A DNA stretch of 64,000 bases, taken from positions 434,001 to 498,000 of the forward strand of contig UCMT01000005.1 in the NCBI GenBank assembly GCA_900473795.1. Direction: 5' to 3'. The notes beneath the pieces were generated by a model. The model ran no database searches and had not been told where the DNA came from. It worked only from the letters and a program-made list of their open reading frames with translations. Origin of the DNA: Hyphomicrobiales bacterium (GTDB lineage Bacteria; Pseudomonadota; Alphaproteobacteria; Rhizobiales; Rhizobiaceae). Both the position numbers and the translations under genes were made by a program. This document shows positions 26,723-35,917 of this stretch, in pieces (positions within the stretch are counted from its first letter, which is position 1; each line of letters opens with the position of its first letter).

Positions 26723-26989
26723 ATGTCCGTGCTGCGTTTTCTTGCCGCCCTGTTCAAGATCGCCTTGGCATCGCTTCTGACGGGCGCCGCGCTCTCGCTC
26801 TTCAACATCTCCTCCGAGCAAATCCTGCAGCAGGCAGGGCTGACGCCTGAAATTGTGTGGACCTATCTTCTGCGCCTGACCGGTTGGGCGCTGCCGAACA
26901 TCCTGCTCGGCTCGATGATCGTGCTGCCCGTCTGGCTCCTGACCTATGTCTTCCTGCCGCCACGCGAGAGGGAGCGCGAGCGCGACTGA
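26723..26989 (+). CDS. DUF6460 small membrane protein
   Basis: 88-residue protein with two hydrophobic segments (about residues 5-27 and 52-78) and a charged tail (PPRERERERD). The middle block NISSEQILQQAGLTPEIVWTYL is typical of DUF6460, a rhizobial family of unknown function. The ATG at 26723 directly follows GGAG, which is too close; GTG at 26729 has better spacing and may be the true start, two codons later. Convergent with potI with only 13 bases between stops. Confidence 0.7.
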   Translation: MSVLRFLAALFKIALASLLTGAALSLFNISSEQILQQAGLTPEIVWTYLLRLTGWALPNILLGSMIVLPVWLLTYVFLPPRERERERD

Positions 26990-27002
26990 CGGCTCGTGGA
27001 CA

Positions 27003-27818
27003 TCACAGGGCGAAAGCCGCCTGCTCGTCCCTGACGCGCTGGATTTCACGACGCCGCGAGACGACGGAAGCGATGAGCACGCCCATGGCGACGATGCCGA
27101 TCAGGATGGTGCAGACCGCATTGATTTCCGGCGTCACACCCAACCGCACCTGGCTGTAGATCTTCATCGGCAGCGTGGTGGCTCCCGGGCCGGAGGTGAA
27201 GTTCGAGATCACCAAGTCGTCCAGCGACAGCGTGAAAGCGAGGACCCAGCCGGAAAAGACGGCCGGCGCGATGACCGGCAAGGTTACCTGCAGGAAGGTC
27301 GCGACCGGGGTGGCGCCGAGATCCATCGCAGCTTCCTCGATCGACCGGTCGAAGCTCAGCAAACGGGATTGTACGACAACGGCGACGAAGCACATGGTGA
27401 AGGTGATGTGCGCCAGCGTCAGCGTCCAGAAACCGCGATCGAGGCCAATGGCGACAAACAAGAGCAGCATCGACAGGCCGGTGATGACCTCGGGCATGAC
27501 GAGCGGCGCGTAGATCATGCCGGAAAACAGCATGCGGCCGCGAAACCGCGTGTAGCGCGTCATGGCAAGGGCGGCGAGCGTGCCAAGCACCGTTGCCACG
27601 GTCGCCGAAATCAGGCCGACCCGCACCGTCACCCAGGCGGCATCGAGCAGTGCCTGGTTATGAAGGAGCTGCACATACCACTTGGTCGAGAACCCCGCCC
27701 AGACGGTCACCAGTTTCGATTCGTTGAACGAGAAGATGACAAGGAGAACAATCGGCAAATAGAGGAAAGCGAAGCCGAAAACGATCGAGGCGATGTTGAA
27801 GCGTGACCACTTGACCAT
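27003..27818 (-). CDS. potI: Putrescine ABC transporter permease PotI
   Basis: 271-residue permease with six spans and the EAA loop (AAMDLGATPVATFLQVTLPVIAPAV, residues about 180-204). NFTSGPGATTLPMKIYSQVRLGVTPEINA is characteristic of the spermidine/putrescine PotC/PotI group. Forms the membrane channel with PotH. Two bases separate it from the potH stop. Last gene of potFGHI. Confidence 0.93.
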   Translation of the reverse strand: MVKWSRFNIASIVFGFAFLYLPIVLLVIFSFNESKLVTVWAGFSTKWYVQLLHNQALLDAAWVTVRVGLISATVATVLGTLAALAMTRYTRFRGRMLFSGMIYAPLVMPEVITGLSMLLLFVAIGLDRGFWTLTLAHITFTMCFVAVVVQSRLLSFDRSIEEAAMDLGATPVATFLQVTLPVIAPAVFSGWVLAFTLSLDDLVISNFTSGPGATTLPMKIYSQVRLGVTPEINAVCTILIGIVAMGVLIASVVSRRREIQRVRDEQAAFAL

Positions 27819-27820
27819 GA

Positions 27821-28732
27821 TTACTTGCCCTCGCCGTCGGCCTTGGCCTGCGCATGCTGGAAGAACATGATCGGCACGACGAGGATGAGAAGCAGGATCG
27901 TCGCCACCGCCGCTGAGACAGGCCAGTCACGATTGGCGTTGAACTCGTTCCAGAGCGTCTTGCCGATCATCAGCGTCTCCGACCCGCCCAGCAGGTCCGG
28001 GATGACGAACTCACCGACCGCCGGGATGAAGACGAGCATGCAGCCGGCGATCACGCCGGGCATGGAGAGCGGGAACGTCACGCGCCAAAAGGCCCGGATC
28101 GGCGTGCAGCCGAGGTCCAGTGCCGCTTCCGTCAGGCTGTGATCCATCTTCTCCAACGACGAATAGATCGGCAGCACCATGAATGGGAGGTAGGAATAGA
28201 CGATGCCGATATAGATTGCCCAGTTGGTATTGAGAATGATCAGCGGCTCGTCGATGACGCCGAGTGTCAGCAGCAGCTGATTCAACAGGCCTTCCGGCTT
28301 CAAAATCGCAATCCATGCGTAGACGCGGATCAGGAAGCTCGTCCAGAACGGCAGGATCACCAGCATCAGCAGCGTCGGGCGAACCATGTTCGGTGCCTTC
28401 GCCATGCCGTAGGCGATGGGATAGGCGATCAGCAATGTCGCAATGGTCGAGATGACGGCAATCTTCAGGCTGGAAATATAGGCATTGGTGTAGAGCGCAT
28501 CGCCAGCAAGAAACACATAGTTGGCGACCGACAACTCGCCGAGCTTGTCGACGATGCCCGAAACCCCATCCACCAAATTGAAGACGGGCAGATAAGGCGG
28601 CATCGCGATGGCGGTTTCCGACAGCGATATTCTGAGAACGATGAAGAAGGGCGCAAGGAAGAAGATCGTCAGCCACGCATAGGGGATGATGATCACCAGC
28701 CGGTTGAAGATTGCCGATCCGAATTTTGACAT
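27821..28732 (-). CDS. potH: Putrescine ABC transporter permease PotH
   Basis: 303-residue permease. Membrane spans around residues 13-33, 90-112, 120-140, 165-187, 215-240 and 270-295; EAA loop AALDLGCTPIRAFWRVTFPLSMPGV; the PotB/PotH-type VGEFVIPDLLGGSETLMIGKTLWNEF follows. The long first periplasmic loop (residues 35-85) is usual for PotH. Four bases separate it from potG, so potG-H-I are translated from one message. Confidence 0.93.
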   Translation of the reverse strand: MSKFGSAIFNRLVIIIPYAWLTIFFLAPFFIVLRISLSETAIAMPPYLPVFNLVDGVSGIVDKLGELSVANYVFLAGDALYTNAYISSLKIAVISTIATLLIAYPIAYGMAKAPNMVRPTLLMLVILPFWTSFLIRVYAWIAILKPEGLLNQLLLTLGVIDEPLIILNTNWAIYIGIVYSYLPFMVLPIYSSLEKMDHSLTEAALDLGCTPIRAFWRVTFPLSMPGVIAGCMLVFIPAVGEFVIPDLLGGSETLMIGKTLWNEFNANRDWPVSAAVATILLLILVVPIMFFQHAQAKADGEGK

Positions 28733-28736
28733 GGTC

Positions 28737-29882
28737 TCAATCCTTCAGCACGACGCCGGCGTTCTCATCGAAGGAAATCCAGACCTGCTGGTCGTAGCCA
28801 AGCGGATCCTCGACCGCGCGCACCGCGTTCAGCGATGACGCCTTGATCACCTTGCCGTCCTTCAGGCGCACATGAAAAATCGTCATGTCGCCCAGGTAGC
28901 CGATGTCCCAGATCTCGCCCTGGGCCGCATTCAGGGGCGCGCAGGCCGGCTCATCGCGGCTGACGCGGATTTTCTCGGGACGAATGGCAAGTCCGATCTT
29001 GGCGCCGACAGCGGGTGCATCGCTTGACGCGACGCGCACTGTAAACCCGGTTTGCGTTGCAATCTCGACCGTGCCTGGGCCGGCAGAGGAGACCGTGCCG
29101 TCGAAAATATTCACGTCACCGATAAAGTCGGCGACAAAACGCGAGTTCGGTGCCTCGTAGATTTCCGGCGGCGTTGCCACCTGGATGACCTTGCCATGCG
29201 CCATGACGGCGATGCGGTCGGCCATGGTCATTGCCTCTTCCTGGTCGTGGGTGACGACGACGAAGGTCAGGCCGAGCTGCTGCTGCAGGTCCATCAGTTC
29301 GAACTGGGTTTCCTCGCGCAGCTTCTTGTCGAGCGCGCCCAGCGGCTCGTCGAGCAGCAGCACCTTCGGCCGTTTGGCAAGCGACCGGGCCAGCGCCACA
29401 CGCTGGCGCTGGCCGCCCGACAGCTGATGCGGTTTGCGCTTGGCGAACTTGTCGAGCTTGACGAGCTTCAGCATCTGGTCGACGCGTTCGGCGATCTGCG
29501 GCTTCGGCATGCCGTCCTGCTTCAGGCCGAAGGCGATGTTGTTCTCGACGGTCATATGCGGAAACAGGGCATAGGACTGGAACATCATGTTCACCGGTCG
29601 CCGATAGGGCGGGATACCGGCCAGGCTCTGCCCGTCGAGCACGATTTCGCCGGATGTCGGCTGCTCGAAGCCCGCCAGCATGCGAAGCAGCGTGGACTTG
29701 CCGCAACCGGAGGCGCCAAGCAGCGCGAAGAACTCACGGGGATAGATATTGAGAGACAGATTGTCGACGGCGACGAAATCGCCGAATTTCTTGGTGACGT
29801 TCTTGACTGCAATGAATGGCACGGCGGTGGGATCGGCCCAAGGGGCAAAGGAGCGCCGGATACTGCCAAGTGACTTCATCAT
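28737..29882 (-). CDS. potG: Putrescine ABC transporter ATP-binding protein PotG
   Basis: 381-residue ATPase. Walker A GASGCGKST at residues 56-64, Q-loop in MMFQSYALFPHM, signature LSGGQRQRVALARSL, Walker B VLLLDEPLGALD, switch histidine in VTHDQEEAMTMADR, then a TOBE-type C-terminal domain of about 120 residues (ending FDENAGVVLKD). The N-terminal extension before the ABC fold (about 20 residues) is common in PotG. The gene begins about 95 bases after potF, with an intervening hairpin. Confidence 0.94.
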   Translation of the reverse strand: MMKSLGSIRRSFAPWADPTAVPFIAVKNVTKKFGDFVAVDNLSLNIYPREFFALLGASGCGKSTLLRMLAGFEQPTSGEIVLDGQSLAGIPPYRRPVNMMFQSYALFPHMTVENNIAFGLKQDGMPKPQIAERVDQMLKLVKLDKFAKRKPHQLSGGQRQRVALARSLAKRPKVLLLDEPLGALDKKLREETQFELMDLQQQLGLTFVVVTHDQEEAMTMADRIAVMAHGKVIQVATPPEIYEAPNSRFVADFIGDVNIFDGTVSSAGPGTVEIATQTGFTVRVASSDAPAVGAKIGLAIRPEKIRVSRDEPACAPLNAAQGEIWDIGYLGDMTIFHVRLKDGKVIKASSLNAVRAVEDPLGYDQQVWISFDENAGVVLKD

Positions 29883-29939
29883 CTATCCCCGAATGATGTG
29901 CAAACAGCACGGCCATGTTTGGTCCGCGCCCCATACGAA

Positions 29940-29968
29940 AATTGCCCGGATTTGATGTCCGGGCAATT
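29940..29968 (-). promoter_or_regulatory. Attenuator-like hairpin between potF and potG
   Basis: Perfect 11-bp stem AATTGCCCGGA/TCCGGGCAATT with a seven-base loop, starting nine bases after the potF stop, followed on the minus strand by TTTTCG. It looks like a leaky terminator that would leave potF mRNA more abundant than potGHI. Confidence 0.7.
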
Positions 29969-29977
29969 CTTTTCGAC

Positions 29978-31072
29978 TTACTGGCCGGTGACCACTTTGG
30001 TCCACATGCGCGTCAACACGCGCTGCGATTTGGCATCGAAGGGCGTCGTCGTGAAAAGTTTCTTCATCACGTCTGCCGGCGGATAGATCGCAGTATCCTC
30101 GATCACGTCCTTGCTGACGAACTGCTGCGATGCCTTGTTGCCATTGGCGTAGAAGACGAAATCGCTGGCCTTGGCGATGACTTCCGGCTTCATGATGTAG
30201 TTCAGGAATTCATGCGCTTCAGCGAGATGCGGCGCATCAGCCGGAATGGCCATGACGTCGAACCACATCTGCGCGCCCGTCGGCGGGATCGAGTAATCCA
30301 CGGTGACGCCGGCCTTGGCCTCGGCGGCACGGTCGCGCGCCTGGAAAATGTCGCCCGAATAGCCGAGCGCAAGGCAGATATCGCCGTTTGCCAGCGCATT
30401 GATATATTCGGAGGAATGGAACTTGCGGATATTGGGACGAACCTTCAGCAAAAGCTCTTCCGCCTTGGCCAAATCCTCCGGCGCGTGGCTGTCGGGGTTG
30501 AGGCCGAGATAGGCAAGCACGCTCGGCACCACATCGGTCGGGGAATCGAGGACATGGATGCCGCAATCCTTGAACTTGGCGGCGACCTCGGGCTTGAACA
30601 GAACATCCCAGGTCGGCTTTTCGTCGGTGCCAAGGATTTGCTTCACCTTCTCGACATTGTAGCCGATGCCGGTCGTGCCCCACATGTAGTCGATGGCATA
30701 TTCATTGCCCGGATCGTAGGTGGCGACGCGCGTGGTGATCTCGTCCCACATGTTGTACAGGTTGGGCAGCTTCGACTTGTCGAGCTTCTGGAACACGCCG
30801 GCTGCGATCTGGCGCTGCAGGAAGGTCGCCGTCGGCACGACGACATCATAGCCCGTTCCCCCCGCAAGGAGTTTGGTCTCGAGGATCTCGTTGGAATCGA
30901 AGACGTCGTAGACGACCTTGATGCCGGTTTCCTTGGTGAAATCCTCCAAAATGCTGGCGTCGATATAATCGGACCAGTTGTAGACGTTGACGACGCGCTC
31001 CTGCGCGGTCGCAAGCGACGCAGATCCGATAAGGATCAGCGCAGCAAAGGCAGTGGTAATCTTGCGCGACAT
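29978..31072 (-). CDS. potF: Periplasmic putrescine-binding protein PotF
   Basis: 364-residue solute-binding protein. Signal peptide about residues 1-23 (MSRKITTAFAALILIGSASLATA). Mature start QERVVNVYNWSDYIDASILEDFTKETGIKVVYDVFDSNE is the PotD/PotF signature region (in parts). VVVPTATFLQRQIAAGVFQKLDKSKLPN and the tryptophan in YAIDYMWGTTGIGYN correspond to polyamine contacts; AQMWFDVMAIPADA is the C-lobe block. AAAAGGGGAATTCC precedes the ATG. Together with puuA/puuB-like genes 11 kb away it suggests putrescine use as carbon and nitrogen source. Confidence 0.94.
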   Translation of the reverse strand: MSRKITTAFAALILIGSASLATAQERVVNVYNWSDYIDASILEDFTKETGIKVVYDVFDSNEILETKLLAGGTGYDVVVPTATFLQRQIAAGVFQKLDKSKLPNLYNMWDEITTRVATYDPGNEYAIDYMWGTTGIGYNVEKVKQILGTDEKPTWDVLFKPEVAAKFKDCGIHVLDSPTDVVPSVLAYLGLNPDSHAPEDLAKAEELLLKVRPNIRKFHSSEYINALANGDICLALGYSGDIFQARDRAAEAKAGVTVDYSIPPTGAQMWFDVMAIPADAPHLAEAHEFLNYIMKPEVIAKASDFVFYANGNKASQQFVSKDVIEDTAIYPPADVMKKLFTTTPFDAKSQRVLTRMWTKVVTGQ

Positions 31073-31308
31073 GGAATTCCCCTTTTTATCGAGCTCCCGT
31101 CAGCCGCGCCATCGCCGCGCGTCAAACGATCGAGCCCGTATGCGTTTGGAAGTTAGGCATGTTTTCGGGCAACCACAAGCGCTTTTACGCGGTGGCGAAC
31201 ACCGGAATCCCGCCCTTCCTAATTTTAGCAATGGCTACAAAAATCTGAATCTTTTCAATGCCCGGTTAAGGCAGGCCCATCATCCTGCCAGCGATTGAGC
31301 AGAGGCTG

Positions 31309-32718
31309 CTATTGAAAGTCGAAGGCGCTCAAGCCGGTCACCATCTCGTCAAGCCCGAGCGGTCGCGTCACCGGCGGCTCGGCCCGCGCAAGACAGCCCT
31401 GCCGCTCGCAAAGCCGGCAGGCGGTGCCGCCGGCAACGGTCGCGATCGGCACCTCGCCGTAGACGGTTTCCGGTGCATGAGCGGCATCGCAACCGATCAG
31501 GATTGCCGTGCGCCGAATGCGCTCCTGAAAGTTTGCGCGAGGGCCATCGATCGTCCGGGCAAGCACCAGGAACTCTCCGCCTCCAAAAATTTCCACGCGG
31601 TCCGCCAAAATCTGACCGGCCTGAGAAAACGTCGCGTGGATGTTGAGCTTCGGACAATTGCCACCGAACCGCGCCTGCGGAAAACCTTGAGCACCGGCCT
31701 TGCGCAGGCGGTGTCCGGCATGATCGATCTCCATCAGGAAGAACGGTACGGCCGAAGCGCCCGGGCGCTGGAGCGTCACCAGCCGGTTCGCTGCCTGCTC
31801 GAACGAGACCCGAAAGCGGGCGCTCAGGACATCGAGATCGTATTTCGCCCGGAGCGCCGCCGAATGAAACGCGCCATAAGGCATCATGATCGCGTGCGCG
31901 GCATAACGCGCGAGTTCGAAACGGCCGATACGCCGCGCCTCGCTCGTCGAAAATGCCAGTTGATCGAGATCGGCGGCAATTGCTTCCGGAAAGGCGATCT
32001 GCGCCGCTTCCATGGCGACCTCCCGCAACTGATCTTGCAGGGACAATCGTTCCGACAGGAATAACCGCATCGAGTGCCGATCGAAACGGCGACGCAGATC
32101 GGGCATGACATGCACCGGCAAAGCGCGAACCGTCAGGCCGTGTTCTTTGCGCAGCCAGTCCTTCAGAGCTCCGGCAGGATCATCGACGGCCGACAGCTGC
32201 GCGTAGAACGCTTCGGCGGCCTCGTCGATCCGCGCGAAATAATGCGGACGATTTTCAAAGACCTCACGCACTTCGTCCATTGGCAGGCGCGCGTCGGACA
32301 GGGCGGCCATGTGGCCCTGACCCGACAGGAGGCCGCTCAGGTCCTTCAACCGCGAGGATTGCTCCCGATAGGCACGATAGAGCTTGAGGATGCCGGTGGC
32401 CGCATTGGGCGCCGCTTCGGCCACCTCGATCAGCTCCTGATCCCCCGGCAACTCGCCGGCGAGCAGCGGATCGGCGAACATCTCGCGCAACTGCGCCACG
32501 CTGCCGGACGCCTCTCCCTGCAACTCGTCCAGATCGACCTTGTAGACAGAAGCAAGTTTCAGCAGCAATTGCACCGTGAGCGGCCGCTGATTGCGTTCGA
32601 TCAGATTGAGATAGGACGGCGAGATGCCGAGCGCCTCGGCCATCGCCGTCTGGGTCAAAGAGAGGCCGTTGCGGATGCGCCGCACGCGGGCGCCGGCGAA
32701 AATCTTGTTTTCAGCCAT
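31309..32718 (-). CDS. ScfR/RamB-like XRE regulator with ImmA/IrrE-type region
   Basis: 469-residue regulator. An XRE helix-turn-helix (residues 8-63: VRRIRNGLSLTQTAMAEALGISPSYLNLIERNQRPL in parts) is followed by an IrrE N-terminal-like domain with HSMRLFLSERLS (peptidase-like but without a full HEXXH) and a C-terminal short-chain fatty acid regulator domain with four cysteines near the end (GTACRLCERQGC). Proteins of this type (RamB in Corynebacterium) control isocitrate lyase and propionate genes, and this one is divergent from aceA. Three TGTAAAA elements lie in the shared spacer. AAGG precedes the ATG. Confidence 0.85.
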   Translation of the reverse strand: MAENKIFAGARVRRIRNGLSLTQTAMAEALGISPSYLNLIERNQRPLTVQLLLKLASVYKVDLDELQGEASGSVAQLREMFADPLLAGELPGDQELIEVAEAAPNAATGILKLYRAYREQSSRLKDLSGLLSGQGHMAALSDARLPMDEVREVFENRPHYFARIDEAAEAFYAQLSAVDDPAGALKDWLRKEHGLTVRALPVHVMPDLRRRFDRHSMRLFLSERLSLQDQLREVAMEAAQIAFPEAIAADLDQLAFSTSEARRIGRFELARYAAHAIMMPYGAFHSAALRAKYDLDVLSARFRVSFEQAANRLVTLQRPGASAVPFFLMEIDHAGHRLRKAGAQGFPQARFGGNCPKLNIHATFSQAGQILADRVEIFGGGEFLVLARTIDGPRANFQERIRRTAILIGCDAAHAPETVYGEVPIATVAGGTACRLCERQGCLARAEPPVTRPLGLDEMVTGLSAFDFQ

Positions 32719-32728
32719 TTGTCATGCC

Positions 32729-32738
32729 TTTTACAACG
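32729..32738. promoter_or_regulatory. TTTTACAACG element, scfR-side copy
   Basis: Reverse complement of the copy at 32786-32795 (CGTTGTAAAA); the two form an inverted pair 47 bases apart in the scfR/aceA spacer. Candidate site for the ScfR/RamB-like regulator, directly ahead of its own start codon. Confidence 0.4.
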
Positions 32739-32785
32739 TCGCGCCAAAATTCAATATTTACATAATTTACAAAATTACAGAAGCG

Positions 32786-32795
32786 CGTTGTAAAA
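32786..32795. promoter_or_regulatory. CGTTGTAAAA element, central copy
   Basis: Exact inverse of the element at 32729-32738. A related sequence CACTGTAAAA is at 32861-32870 nearer aceA. RamB sites in Actinobacteria have a different core (A/T-rich with TTTGCAAA), so assignment rests on position and repetition only. Confidence 0.4.
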
Positions 32796-32860
32796 CGCAA
32801 GACATGATAACCCTTTTCGCAGACGCAAAAATCATTTCGTTCTGGCGACCTTGTGCAGCG

Positions 32861-32870
32861 CACTGTAAAA
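32861..32870. promoter_or_regulatory. CACTGTAAAA element, aceA-side copy
   Basis: Third, less perfect copy of the TGTAAAA element, about 80 bases ahead of the aceA start, in direct orientation with the central copy. Confidence 0.35.
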
Positions 32871-32948
32871 CTAATTACATCAAATTCGACGATTGAACGG
32901 GTATTGAACCAAAGTCGAATACCGTTCGAAAATTTGCAGGAGAGCTTT

Positions 32949-34238
<1,290 letters not shown>

Positions 34239-34246
34239 CAAGAATT

Positions 34247-34275
34247 CCCCTCCCCAGGCTTGGTTTGGGGAGGGG
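34247..34275 (+). promoter_or_regulatory. Hairpin between aceA and the following small gene
   Basis: Perfect 9-bp GC stem CCCCTCCCC/GGGGAGGGG with an 11-base loop, not followed by U residues. It may protect the aceA message or reduce read-through into the small gene. Confidence 0.6.
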
Positions 34276-34318
34276 CCATAAGGCAGACCATCAAGAACCC
34301 CATCAGAGGAGAAATGCC

Positions 34319-34558
34319 ATGACAGTCCAGACACGCGTCAAAGAACGGGCCGAAGAGCAGTCGTCGGCCATGACACCGGAACAACAGGCGATGATCCGCA
34401 TGGTCGCCAACGACCTGCACCGCCTCAACCAGGCCGTCATGAAGGCGGTGGACGCCGGCGTCTCCGTCGAGCTCGTCCGCTCCGCCCGGCATCACGGCGG
34501 CGAAGGCAACTGGGGCGACCTGTTGATCCCGGTGATCGTCACGCAGGGTCGCGGCTGA
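34319..34558 (+). CDS. Conserved hypothetical protein downstream of aceA (79 aa)
   Basis: A 79-residue soluble protein. The N-terminal half is a charged helix (KERAEEQSSAMTPEQQAMIRMV); a second helix (NDLHRLNQAVMKAVDAGVSVELV) leads to a glycine-rich turn (HHGGEGNWGD) and the strand LLIPVIVTQ. I recall the same small gene after aceA in other rhizobia but know no function. AGAGGAG precedes the ATG at 34319; 18 extra residues in the longer frame would lie in the intergenic hairpin region. It ends at a strong terminator, so it is probably part of the aceA transcript. Confidence 0.72.
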   Translation: MTVQTRVKERAEEQSSAMTPEQQAMIRMVANDLHRLNQAVMKAVDAGVSVELVRSARHHGGEGNWGDLLIPVIVTQGRG

Positions 34559-34576
34559 ACGATGGCCATCAGCATG

Positions 34577-34610
34577 AAAATCCCGGCGGGAGCTATCCTG
34601 CCGGGATTTT
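34577..34610 (+). terminator. Intrinsic terminator of the aceA transcript
   Basis: Long stem AAAATCCCGGCGGGA/TCCTGCCGGGATTTT around loop GCTA with a single wobble pair, followed by GCTTTTTT. The A-rich left arm would allow it to work in both directions, which would also end the LysR gene at 34648. Confidence 0.92.
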
Positions 34611-34647
34611 GCTTTTTTGGTGATCCGGCCCGCATCGCAAACGAGCG

Positions 34648-35523
34648 CTAAAAACTCCGGCTCGGCCTTTTTCCGGCGAAGAGATCGGCATGACTTTTCA
34701 CCAACCGATATAGGCGTTCCGACACGGTGCGTATCTCGCGGCGATGGCGGTCCTCGCTGTTGGTGACGATCCATTGTCCGTGGCGAAGCTGCTTCAATTC
34801 CTCGCCGGCCCTTTCGAGGCCGGGATCGAGATCGCCGACGAAACAGGGCAGTACAGCCTGCCCCGCGCCAGCTCTTGCCAGGTCGAGCAAGGAGCGTGGC
34901 CGGCTGACGATGACGGCGATCGATGCCGCCACCTGTTCATGTGGCCAGCGCAGATAGGGCGAGATCGCATCGTCCTCCGACACCGCGAGCCAGGCCGCGG
35001 CCAGTCCATCGGGCGCGTTGCGCTGGCGGTAGGCGGCGTAAGCGACCTCGCCGATGTGACGGCTCGTGAGGCTCGGCTCTTCCGGCATGACCGCTCGGAC
35101 GCCCACGTCGCTTTCCCTGTGCGCAAGCGTCGCGCGCCGTTCGGAGACGGACATGTCGAGACGGAAACCGTCACGTTCGCTCCAGATGGCCTGGATGTTC
35201 TCACAGACCAGCCAGGTCACCCAGGTTCCGGCCATCAGTCTCACGACCGCCGAACCATGCGCCTCCTGCCGCCAGTTCTCCACCCTTCGAACCACGGCAT
35301 CCATGGCCTGCAGCTGCTCGAACAGCGCCTGCCCGTCTGCGGTCAATCGATAACCCGTCTGGCTACGCAGGAAGAGCTGCCGGCCGATTGTCTGTTCGAG
35401 ATCGAGCACGCGGCGGCCGACCGTCGCAGGGCTGACGCCACTCGCCTGCGCGGCGCCGGTCAATCCGCCATGACGGGCGACGGCCAGAAATGTCTGATAG
35501 GCGTCCCAGCTAATGTCTTTCAT
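34648..35523 (-). CDS. LysR-family transcriptional regulator
   Basis: 291-residue LysR protein. HTH at residues 5-64 (WDAYQTFLAVARHGGLTGAA, SGVSPATVGRRVLDLEQTIG), then an effector domain with RLMAGTWVTWLVCENIQAIW and DVGVRAVMPEEPSLTSRHIGEVAYAAYR in parts, of the type seen in small LysR regulators of metabolite export. The ATG at 35523 has no Shine-Dalgarno; instead it overlaps the stop codon of a six-codon leader frame and lies in a perfect palindrome. No obvious target gene is adjacent. Confidence 0.87.
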   Translation of the reverse strand: MKDISWDAYQTFLAVARHGGLTGAAQASGVSPATVGRRVLDLEQTIGRQLFLRSQTGYRLTADGQALFEQLQAMDAVVRRVENWRQEAHGSAVVRLMAGTWVTWLVCENIQAIWSERDGFRLDMSVSERRATLAHRESDVGVRAVMPEEPSLTSRHIGEVAYAAYRQRNAPDGLAAAWLAVSEDDAISPYLRWPHEQVAASIAVIVSRPRSLLDLARAGAGQAVLPCFVGDLDPGLERAGEELKQLRHGQWIVTNSEDRHRREIRTVSERLYRLVKSHADLFAGKRPSRSF

Positions 35524-35543
35524 TAATGAAAGACATACGCCAT
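35515..35543 (-). promoter_or_regulatory. 20-bp palindrome and leader mini-ORF at the LysR start
   Basis: GTCTTTCATTAATGAAAGAC (35515-35534) is a perfect palindrome that contains the LysR start codon. On the same strand ATG at 35543 opens the frame M-A-Y-V-F-H-stop, whose TAA overlaps the LysR ATG (TAATG). A weak AAGAAG precedes the mini-ORF. Both features suggest self-regulation or coupled initiation. Confidence 0.45.
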
Positions 35544-35917
35544 CTTCTTGCGTTTATAAACTAATTTTTGAAGCATAGATTGAGCCCGCAAACCGAGCGC
35601 GGCCAAGGCCGCATGATCCCAATCAGAGGAACGCTGCAGGCGGGACAAGATCCGGCGGCGGCTTCCTGTTGTCTCAAGGAAACGCACGATGCCCGAAATG
35701 GTGGGAATAGTTCTCCTGGCGGAGATGTTGTCGAAAGATGGCCGCAGGCGACATGAGTTCGAGGAATTGCGCAACCAGAGCCGACTGCCCGGCCGGTTTG
35801 CGGCCGCAGTCCAGAGATTTCGCCAGCGCTGGTCGCAGTGATGCTGCCAAAAACAAAGACCCGGCCGGCGCCTCTTAGGTGTCGGCCGGGACTTTCCGTC
35901 TTTTAGGGCAAAGCCGC
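35524..35917. other. Intergenic region upstream of the LysR gene, downstream of the first chemoreceptor
   Basis: 394 bases. Apart from the palindrome/leader (35515-35543), a second palindrome GTTTATAAAC (35551-35560 region) and the chemoreceptor terminator, I see no gene. Small frames at 35568-35756 (plus) and 35674-35856 (minus) show no family features, no ribosome site and no codon bias, and are not called. Confidence 0.6.
35860..35890 (-). terminator. Intrinsic terminator of the first chemoreceptor gene
   Basis: CCCGGCCG/CGGCCGGG stem extended inward by partly wobble pairs, with the minus-strand continuation TCTTTGTTTTTGG. Lies 28 bases beyond the gene's stop. Confidence 0.8.

Noticed and set aside
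35568-35856. Two small frames between the LysR gene and the chemoreceptor
   Set aside because: Opposed, overlapping, without ribosome sites; one runs up to the chemoreceptor terminator.
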